Positions 22,536 through 28,262 of a stretch of DNA of 28,262 nt are shown here, one piece after another. The DNA is from SIG469 sp964541215 (GTDB taxonomy: Bacteria > Bacillota > Clostridia > Oscillospirales > Oscillospiraceae): NCBI GenBank assembly GCA_964541215.1, contig CAZIPP010000009.1, positions 1 through 28,262 of the forward strand, in the 5' to 3' direction. The translations under genes were made by a program, and so were the position numbers. Position 1 is the stretch's first letter. Each line of letters starts with the position of its first letter. Below the pieces are notes generated by a model. The model was given only the letters and a program-made list of their open reading frames with translations. It searched no databases and was not told the DNA's origin.

Positions 22536-23498
22536 ATGCCTAAGATGCTTAAATTCATTATAAAGCGAATACTGGTAGCTATCCCCATATTTTTGGGCAT
22601 AACCGTGGTGGTATATACTTTGTCCTGCCTTGCTCCCGGCAGCGTGGTAGATATTATGGCGGGAGAAGGCAATATGACAAAGGAAGCCTACGAGGCCGCT
22701 GTTATTGCTCATAATCTGGACAAACCGATAATCGTGAGGTATTTCATGTGGCTGGGCAAAACGCTGTCCGGAGATCTGGGATATTCGTCCTATACCTCAC
22801 AGCCTGTTTCTGCCATGATATCCGCCCGAATCGGTCCTACGCTGGTGCTTACTCTGACATCTCTTGCCCTGTCGGTTCTTATTTCCATACCGCTTGGCGT
22901 AATGTCTGCCTACAAGCCCTACTCTGTCTGGGATAATCTGTCTACGGTCATAACCTTTATTGGCGCGTCTGTTCCAAACTTTTTCATGGGACTTATCGTG
23001 ATTTACATTTTTGCCGTGAAGCTCCAGTGGCTGCCATCTCAGGGAATGTACACCACCGGTGCTGAGGCGAGCTTCGGCGACCTTTGCCGTCATCTTGTGC
23101 TGCCTGTTTTGGTGCTGTGCGTTCAGCTGATGGGCAACTACCTGAAGCAGACACGGGGAAGTGTCCTTGAGGTCATGAACGAGGAATACATAAAGACAGC
23201 CAGAAGCAAAGGCATAAGCGAATTCAGGGTGATGGTAAAGCATGCTCTGCGCAATGCGTGGATACCTATCGTTACCACCATCGGCATGAATGTGCCGTTT
23301 CTTATCGGCGGCGCGGTCGTTACCGAGCAGATATTCGGCTGGCCCGGTATCGGCAGCCTTATGATGACCGCCATAGACACCCGGGACTATAACCTTATCA
23401 TGGGCATAACCGTACTCATATCCATCACCGTACTGGTGGTAAATATCCTGCTGGATGTGCTGTACGCTTATCTCGACCCCAAAATCTCACTGGAATAG
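22536..23498 (+). CDS. dppB: Peptide ABC transporter permease 1, DppB/OppB-like
   Basis: A 320-residue inner-membrane permease with about six TMs (9-30, 101-125, 135-160, 184-203, around 245-265, and 287-310). It has the typical DppB start (FIIKRILVAIPIFLGITVVVYTLSCLAPG) and the LSGDLGYS segment. The ATPase-coupling EAA loop is EEYIKTARSKG (216-226) followed by HALRNAWIP (236-244). The C terminus AYLDPKISLE also fits the family. Length is normal. It is the first gene of a five-gene importer operon. The stop is followed almost at once by the next permease. The sequence alone cannot separate dipeptide, oligopeptide or nickel transporters, so the symbol is by similarity. Confidence 0.9.
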   Translation: MPKMLKFIIKRILVAIPIFLGITVVVYTLSCLAPGSVVDIMAGEGNMTKEAYEAAVIAHNLDKPIIVRYFMWLGKTLSGDLGYSSYTSQPVSAMISARIGPTLVLTLTSLALSVLISIPLGVMSAYKPYSVWDNLSTVITFIGASVPNFFMGLIVIYIFAVKLQWLPSQGMYTTGAEASFGDLCRHLVLPVLVLCVQLMGNYLKQTRGSVLEVMNEEYIKTARSKGISEFRVMVKHALRNAWIPIVTTIGMNVPFLIGGAVVTEQIFGWPGIGSLMMTAIDTRDYNLIMGITVLISITVLVVNILLDVLYAYLDPKISLE

Positions 23499-23507
23499 GT
23501 GCCGCAA

Positions 23508-24350
23508 ATGAACAATGGTTTTTTCAAAAATCTAATAAAGCACAAAGCGGCTGCCGTATGTCTGGTGATACTGGTGCTGGAGCTGCTGGCAATACTTCTG
23601 CTGCCGGTGTTTATGGAGCTTGACCCTTATACCTCTGATGTGATGAATATGAACAAAGCTCCCTCCGATGCCCACATTCTGGGAACGGATACGCTGGGGC
23701 GTGATATCTTTGCCCGCCTTGTATACGGCGGAAGAAACTCCCTGTTTATCGGCGTGGGTTCCACTGTGATAAGCGTGCTTATAGGCCTGCCTTTGGGATT
23801 GCTGGCAGGATACTATCGCGGATTTTTCTCTACTGTCATAATGCGTATCGCGGATATGTTCATGTCTTTCCCATCCATGGTGCTTATCCTTGTTGTGGTA
23901 GCCCTGTTTGGGTCATCGGTCTGGAGCATAACTGTCATTATCGGAGTTCTTGGCTGGCCGGCTGTGGCCAGACTGCTGAGCGCTAACGTGCTGTCGGAGC
24001 GGGAAAAGGAATACGTTCTGGCAGCCAAAACGATAGGAACCGGAAATTCAGTCATTTTATGGAGATATATTCTGCCTAACGCTGTGTCACCCCTGTGGAT
24101 GAGCCTTGCTTTCCGCATATCTCAGGCCATGATAATGGAATCGGGCTTGAGCTTTCTGGGTGCAGGCGTACAGCCCCCCGAATCTTCATGGGGAAATATT
24201 ATTCAGGCTGCCAACAATATCGTGGTGCTCAACTCCCGCTGGTGGATATGGGTGCCGGCAGGATTGTGCCTGATAATTACGATCGTATGTATCAACTTTG
24301 TGGGCGAAGGCATAAGAGATGCCCTTGACCCCAAACTTAAACGAGTTTAG
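23508..24350 (+). CDS. dppC: Peptide ABC transporter permease 2, DppC/OppC-like
   Basis: A 280-residue permease. A first TM near residues 13-33 follows a short cytoplasmic start. The conserved external motif HILGTDTLGRDIFARLVYGGR (56-76) is diagnostic for DppC/OppC. Five more TMs follow, with the EAA loop EKEYVLAAKTIG (167-178) and ILPNAVSPL (188-196). The end INFVGEGIRDALDPKLK is also typical. ATG 23508 has AGGTG upstream; GTG 23499, directly after the preceding stop, is the other possible start. It pairs with the upstream permease to form the translocation pore. Confidence 0.9.
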   Translation: MNNGFFKNLIKHKAAAVCLVILVLELLAILLLPVFMELDPYTSDVMNMNKAPSDAHILGTDTLGRDIFARLVYGGRNSLFIGVGSTVISVLIGLPLGLLAGYYRGFFSTVIMRIADMFMSFPSMVLILVVVALFGSSVWSITVIIGVLGWPAVARLLSANVLSEREKEYVLAAKTIGTGNSVILWRYILPNAVSPLWMSLAFRISQAMIMESGLSFLGAGVQPPESSWGNIIQAANNIVVLNSRWWIWVPAGLCLIITIVCINFVGEGIRDALDPKLKRV

Positions 24351-24365
24351 TAAACGATGATTAAA

Positions 24366-24385
24366 GCGCCAAAAGCAGATGGCGC
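24366..24385 (+). other. Small intercistronic hairpin
   Basis: GCGCC (24366-24370) pairs with GGCGC (24381-24385) around a 10-base loop, in the 74-base gap between the second permease and first ATPase genes. It has no T run, so it could be an mRNA processing or stability element. Confidence 0.25.
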
Positions 24386-24424
24386 AGCTGCATTTATTCA
24401 GCGTTTACCAGAAGGAGTAAGCCA

Positions 24425-25405
24425 ATGCCTATCCTGGAAGTGGAAAACCTGAGCGTCGCCTTTAAGGCAGACAGAAAAACTAAACAGACTGCCATTCGGG
24501 ACGTGACCTTTTCTGTGGACAGCGGAACTATCCTTGGAATAGTCGGTGAATCCGGCTGCGGCAAATCCGTAACAGCGTCTGCCATTATGGGACTGCTGCC
24601 CAAGGCAACAGGAGAAGTGACTTCCGGAAGCATTCGGCTGGATGGTACAGAGCTGACAGCTCTTTCGGATAAGCAGATGCGGGAAATCCGTGGGAAAAAG
24701 ATAGCCATGATATTCCAGGATCCAATAACCTCCCTGAACCCGGTGTACAGGATCGGCACTCAGCTGGTGGAAATGCTGCGTGCAAACGAGGATATCAGCA
24801 AAAAAGACGCATGGGAAAAGGCTACCGGGCTTTTGCGCAAAGTCGGTGTTTCCGACCCGGAGCGCCGAATGAAAAACTATCCCCATGAGCTTTCGGGCGG
24901 CATGACCCAGCGTGTTATGATAGCTATGGCTCTGTCGTCTGAGCCGCAGGTGCTGATCGCTGATGAACCGACCACCGCTTTGGACGTGACCATTCAGGCT
25001 CAGGTGCTTGAGCTTATCAGGGAACTGGAAAGCGACCTCAACGCAGCCGTTCTGCTCATCACTCACGACATGGGCGTTGTGGCAGATATGGCAGACTATG
25101 TAATGGTAATGTACGCCGGTGAAGTAGTGGAATACGCACCGGTGAGAGATATTTTCAAAGAGCCAAAGCATCCCTATACTCAGGGATTGCTGCGCTCATT
25201 GCCGCGGTTGGATCGTGACAGCGGTGAGCTTTATTCAATTGACGGCACTGTACCGCCCGCTGGGCAGGAAATGCCCGGCTGCCGTTTTGCGCCCAGATGT
25301 GAAAGCTGTATGGAAAAGTGCAATACAGCCAAGCCTCAGCTGCTTGAGCAGGATGGACGCAAAGTCAGATGCCATTTGTATGACGGAGGTGAAGAGCATG
25401 CCTGA
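24425..25405 (+). CDS. dppD: Peptide ABC transporter ATPase 1, DppD/OppD-like
   Basis: A 326-residue ATPase. Walker A is GESGCGKS (41-48), the Q-loop is in MIFQDPITSLNP, the signature is LSGGMTQR (156-163), Walker B is LIADEPTTALD (177-187), and the switch His is in ITHDMG. The C-terminal oligopeptide/dipeptide transporter extension is present, with PPAGQEMPGCRFAPRC and further Cys (CMEKC), the conserved four-Cys cluster of this family. AGAAGGAG before the ATG sets the start. It overlaps the next gene by 8 bases. It works as a heterodimer with the second ATPase. Confidence 0.93.
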   Translation: MPILEVENLSVAFKADRKTKQTAIRDVTFSVDSGTILGIVGESGCGKSVTASAIMGLLPKATGEVTSGSIRLDGTELTALSDKQMREIRGKKIAMIFQDPITSLNPVYRIGTQLVEMLRANEDISKKDAWEKATGLLRKVGVSDPERRMKNYPHELSGGMTQRVMIAMALSSEPQVLIADEPTTALDVTIQAQVLELIRELESDLNAAVLLITHDMGVVADMADYVMVMYAGEVVEYAPVRDIFKEPKHPYTQGLLRSLPRLDRDSGELYSIDGTVPPAGQEMPGCRFAPRCESCMEKCNTAKPQLLEQDGRKVRCHLYDGGEEHA

Positions 25406-26366
25406 GCCTGTCATTTCCGCCAAAGGTCTGAAAAAGCACTTTGTGGCAAAGTCCAGCGTTATAAAAGATAAAAGAGTTTATCTTAAAGCTGTGGATGGAG
25501 TTGACCTTGAGATATATCCCGGTGAAGCCCTTGGTCTGGTAGGCGAATCCGGATGCGGCAAATCCACCTTGGGACGCTGTCTCCTTCGGCTGTATGATTC
25601 CACTGAGGGAACCATCGAGTTTGAAGGTCAGCAGATACAGAGCCTGCCCTTTAAACAGCTGAGACCTTACCGCAAGAAAATGCAGATGATCTTTCAGGAT
25701 CCCTATTCATCGCTGAACCCCAGAATGACCATATTCCAGTCGGTAAAAGCACCGCTGGATGTATTCAAGTTGGGCACCGAAGAGGAAAAAGCCGAAAAGG
25801 TACGTCAGCTGTTGTCTTATGTGGGATTGGCTGAAGAACAGATACACAAATATCCCCACGAAATGTCCGGTGGTCAGCGCCAGAGAGCTGTAATAGCCCG
25901 GGCGATGATATTGCAGCCTTCATTTGTTGTGTGCGATGAACCGGTTTCCGCGCTGGACGCATCTGTGCGTTCTCAGGTGCTGAACCTGATGAAAAAGATG
26001 CAGCAGGATCTCGGTCCCGCATACCTGTTCATTTCCCACGACCTGAGCGTTGTGCGCTATGTGTGTGACAGGGTGGCTGTAATGTATCTTGGTAAGATAG
26101 TGGAGATAGGCAGCAGGACAGATATTTTTGAAAATGCCGCCCATCCCTATACTCAGGCTCTGCTGTCTGCCATCCCTATCCCGGACGTGGACGCCAAGAA
26201 AGAACGCATCGTTCTTCAGGGGGATGTACCCAGTCCGCTTTCACCTCCCGACGGATGCCGATTCCACACGCGCTGTTCCAAGGCTCAGCCGATATGCGCC
26301 GAGAAGGAACCCGAAATGGTCGAAATGGCTGATGGACACTGTGTCAGATGCCATTTTTGCCGATGA
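25398..26366 (+). CDS. dppF: Peptide ABC transporter ATPase 2, DppF/OppF-like
   Basis: A 322-residue ATPase. Walker A is GESGCGKS (49-56), the Q-loop is in MIFQDPYSSLNPRM, the signature is MSGGQRQR, Walker B is FVVCDEPVSALD, and the switch His is in ISHDLSV. It carries the same family C-terminal extension (PPDGCRFHTRC, then ICAEKEP and a final CHFC). The start is ATG 25398 with GGAGGT 7 bases upstream, inside the end of the DppD-like gene; the frame stays open upstream but has no ribosome site there. DEPVSALD is the usual DppF/OppF form, which separates it from its partner. Confidence 0.93.
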   Translation: MPEPVISAKGLKKHFVAKSSVIKDKRVYLKAVDGVDLEIYPGEALGLVGESGCGKSTLGRCLLRLYDSTEGTIEFEGQQIQSLPFKQLRPYRKKMQMIFQDPYSSLNPRMTIFQSVKAPLDVFKLGTEEEKAEKVRQLLSYVGLAEEQIHKYPHEMSGGQRQRAVIARAMILQPSFVVCDEPVSALDASVRSQVLNLMKKMQQDLGPAYLFISHDLSVVRYVCDRVAVMYLGKIVEIGSRTDIFENAAHPYTQALLSAIPIPDVDAKKERIVLQGDVPSPLSPPDGCRFHTRCSKAQPICAEKEPEMVEMADGHCVRCHFCR

Positions 26367-26381
26367 ATGAATTTGTAGATC

Positions 26382-26394
26382 AGCACTTTGTGCT
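26382..26394 (+). other. Short hairpin before the binding-protein gene
   Basis: AGCAC (26382-26386) pairs with GTGCT (26390-26394), followed by an A/T-rich leader with a repeated ACAATAAA. It might protect or process the binding-protein message, which is usually needed in excess over the pore subunits. No clear promoter was found in this 68-base gap. Confidence 0.25.
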
Positions 26395-26434
26395 TTCTAA
26401 AAAACAATAAAAACAATAAAGAGAGGAACAATCA

Positions 26435-28075
26435 ATGAAGAGAAAGATAAGTTTTCTTCTGGTTCTCGTTATGATGCTCGGCATTCTTCTTGCCGGCTGC
26501 GCCAACGAGACTCCTGCCGAAGAGAGCGCGGCTCCCGTTGAAACAGCCGCTTCTTCTGATGGCACCATCGTTTGGGGCATGAGCACCCTGTGGTCCGGTC
26601 TGCTGCCCTTCAACAACACCAACTACTACAACAGCATCATCATCAGCATGCTCTATGACCAGCTGGTCTACATTGACGTTGAGGGCAACATCGAGTCCCG
26701 CGCAGCCGACAGCTGGAGCATGAGCGAGGATGGCAAGACCATCACCTTCAAGCTGAATCAGAACGCAAAGTTCCATGACGGCAGCGCCGTTACTGCTGCT
26801 GACTGGGTTTGGAGCCTCCAGCTTCTGACCAAGGAAGGCGTTGGTTTCAGCGACCAGAGCCTTATGAGCGTTTTTGAAGGCACCGATGAAGCCGGTGTTG
26901 AGGTTTCCGAGAACTCTCTGGCAGCCGTTGCTGTGGATGACTACACTCTGGAGCTTACTTTCAAGCAGGTCACCAACATGGAATCCTTCCTGATGAGCAA
27001 CTCCTACTTCATGGTAGTTCTGCCCAGCGCACTGCTGAAGGATATCCCTGTTGCTGAAATGATCACCAACGAGTTCTGGTCCGCACCCGTCGGCTCCGGT
27101 CCCGCCAAGTTTGTCAGCCAGACTGCCGATGCCACCGAGCTGACCCTTGCCAGAAACGAAGCGTATCACATGGGTGATGCCAACTGGAACACCATGATCT
27201 TTAAGCAGACTGATGCCGCTTCTGCTTCTTCCGCCATGCTCACCGGCGAGATCGACATTGCATATTCTCCCATTGCCAACGACGAAGCCCTGTCCATGAA
27301 CGGTTCCGAAGGCATCACCATGGATATGCGTGACGAAGCAACTCAGGTTTACGTTATCGCCATCAACAACACCATCGTTAACGATCCCCGCATCCGTCAG
27401 GCTGTCAACTACGCCATCAACAAGGACAATATCTGCACCCTGCTGACCGGCGAATCCGAAGTCAGCCTCGCAACTCCCATGGAGCTGTATATCACCGAAG
27501 CCAACAAGTACTATCCCGAAGACATCAAGTATAACTATGATGTTGACAAGGCCAAAGCCCTGCTTGCCGAAGCCAAGGCTGACGGTTACGATGGCAAGTT
27601 CGTTCTTGCTGCTCCTGCTGCCGGTCAGCGCGGAGAGATCGGTGTTCTGATCGGTCAGGATCTGGAAGCTGCCGGCTTTGAAGTTGAGATAGTCACCATT
27701 GATGCTTCCACCATGATGGCCGACCTGAAGGCCGGTGCCGAAGGCATCTACGACGGCGGTCTCATCATCTACGGCATTACTCCCGATCCCATGAGCCGCA
27801 ACGATATCATCAGCGCTTCCGACCGTACCGTCCTGAGCCTTGTTGATACCGCTTACGACACCATGAAGGATCTCATCGCCAGCGAACTGGACGAAGAAAA
27901 GAGAGCCGAACTGATCAACGAATTCTATGACTATCTGTACCAGCAGCAGCCCGCCATCTGGCTGGCCGGTAAGAAGCAGAACTATGTATATTCTTCCGAG
28001 CTGGGCAATGTCACCGATGACCTTATCGAAATCGCCCGCCGCAACGTTCCTGTCTGGAACTGGAAGGTAGGCTAA
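26435..28075 (+). CDS. dppA: Peptide-binding lipoprotein of the ABC importer (SBP family 5)
   Basis: A 546-residue family-5 extracellular solute-binding lipoprotein. The signal peptide ends in lipobox LAGC (Cys22), followed by an Ala/Glu/Ser-rich linker. Family 5 patterns are LVYIDVEGNIESRAADSWSMSEDGKTITFKL, then KFHDGSAVTAADWVWSL, and NDPRIRQAVNYAINKDNI. It captures peptides at the cell surface and gives them to the two permeases. AGAGAGGA precedes the ATG. C-ending codons dominate, as in the 3506-7063 gene and unlike the adjacent ATPase genes, which suggests high expression. Dipeptide, oligopeptide or other cargo such as nickel complexes cannot be told apart here. Confidence 0.92.
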   Translation: MKRKISFLLVLVMMLGILLAGCANETPAEESAAPVETAASSDGTIVWGMSTLWSGLLPFNNTNYYNSIIISMLYDQLVYIDVEGNIESRAADSWSMSEDGKTITFKLNQNAKFHDGSAVTAADWVWSLQLLTKEGVGFSDQSLMSVFEGTDEAGVEVSENSLAAVAVDDYTLELTFKQVTNMESFLMSNSYFMVVLPSALLKDIPVAEMITNEFWSAPVGSGPAKFVSQTADATELTLARNEAYHMGDANWNTMIFKQTDAASASSAMLTGEIDIAYSPIANDEALSMNGSEGITMDMRDEATQVYVIAINNTIVNDPRIRQAVNYAINKDNICTLLTGESEVSLATPMELYITEANKYYPEDIKYNYDVDKAKALLAEAKADGYDGKFVLAAPAAGQRGEIGVLIGQDLEAAGFEVEIVTIDASTMMADLKAGAEGIYDGGLIIYGITPDPMSRNDIISASDRTVLSLVDTAYDTMKDLIASELDEEKRAELINEFYDYLYQQQPAIWLAGKKQNYVYSSELGNVTDDLIEIARRNVPVWNWKVG

Positions 28076-28090
28076 AATAAAATAGGCTGT

Positions 28091-28109
28091 AAAAACGCAC
28101 TGCGTTTTT
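28091..28109 (+). terminator. Terminator of the peptide transport operon
   Basis: AAAAACGCA pairs with TGCGTTTTT in a tight, nearly loopless hairpin 15 bases after the stop. The palindromic element begins at the next base. Confidence 0.7.
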
Positions 28110-28262
28110 CAATGTCATTAAAATAAGATTCCTTGTCATTGCGAGGAGTACAAAAAGGTCGGCATTGCCGACCTTTTTGTACGATGTGGCAATCTGTGTG
28201 CCTAGAAGAGCAACGGATTCACATGTCAACGCAAAGCGTTGACATCAGCGTGTCAAAATAGT
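28110..28262. mobile_element. MITE-like palindromic element, copy B (right end beyond window)
   Basis: It begins with CAATGTCATTAA, the same terminal repeat as copy A. The arm GTCATTGCGAGGAG (28135-28148) is followed by a perfect 16-bp hairpin (28148-28163 with 28167-28182). The arm GTGGCAATCTGT (28186-28197), a spacer and the inverted inner arm ACGGATTCAC (28213-28222) come next, then a second perfect hairpin (28223-28232 with 28236-28245). The right terminal repeat should lie past the window edge. There is no coding content. Confidence 0.6.

Noticed and set aside
25215..25397. A longer DppF-like protein starting at 25215
   Set aside because: The extension overlaps the DppD-like gene by almost 200 bases in another frame and has no family similarity; GGAGGT is correctly placed for ATG 25398.

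Overview
The window looks like a scaffold from a genome or metagenome bin of a strictly anaerobic, Gram-positive, spore-forming Clostridia member, most likely from the gut Oscillospiraceae/Ruminococcaceae group. This is inferred from AGGAGG-type ribosome sites, lipobox-bearing transport lipoproteins, a LysM-GH18 spore-cortex-type enzyme, a PerR/rubredoxin pair, a YtrA-type GntR operon and an S-layer-homology surface protein. A run of 100 Ns (22221-22320) is a scaffold gap, so the order of the genes on its two sides is not proven by sequence.

Layout. 90-527 (-): small helical-repeat protein. 528-947: a gene-poor stretch with a structured leader candidate. 948-3295: an M20 peptidase and a diaminopimelate-decarboxylase-like PLP enzyme, translationally close. 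3506-7063: a 1185-residue secreted surface protein with BspA-like leucine-rich and SLH sections. 7064-7374: its terminator, apparently split by a MITE-like palindromic element, then a strong promoter inside a 60-bp operator palindrome. 7375-11190: GntR regulator, two membrane proteins, an ABC ATPase and an exported protein of unknown function. 11237-12520 (-): LysM-GH18 enzyme. 12645-13164: perR-like regulator and a 41-residue rubredoxin, behind a promoter overlapped by a Fur/Per-type box. 13210-14121 (-): a bacterial PH-domain protein and a dirigent/allene-oxide-cyclase-like barrel candidate.

14348-22068 encodes an elaborate MacAB-like ABC system: three different lipoprotein adaptors, one 938-residue permease with two FtsX halves, and two non-identical ATPases, the second carrying an AbrB/SpoVT-like C-terminal hairpin domain. 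After the gap, 22536-28075 is a complete peptide-type ABC importer in the order permease, permease, ATPase, ATPase, binding lipoprotein. It could feed peptides to intracellular peptidases such as the one at 948-2060, although no regulatory link is visible.

Most notable signals: (1) an interspersed palindromic element with conserved arms but unrelated perfect hairpins at its tips, one copy lying inside a terminator with an apparent 9-bp target duplication; (2) the three-adaptor, two-ATPase exporter with its AbrB-like tail; (3) a decarboxylase-like enzyme lacking the usual catalytic Cys and the ring-stacking His; (4) a structured leader with a possible Cys-rich 17-residue peptide.
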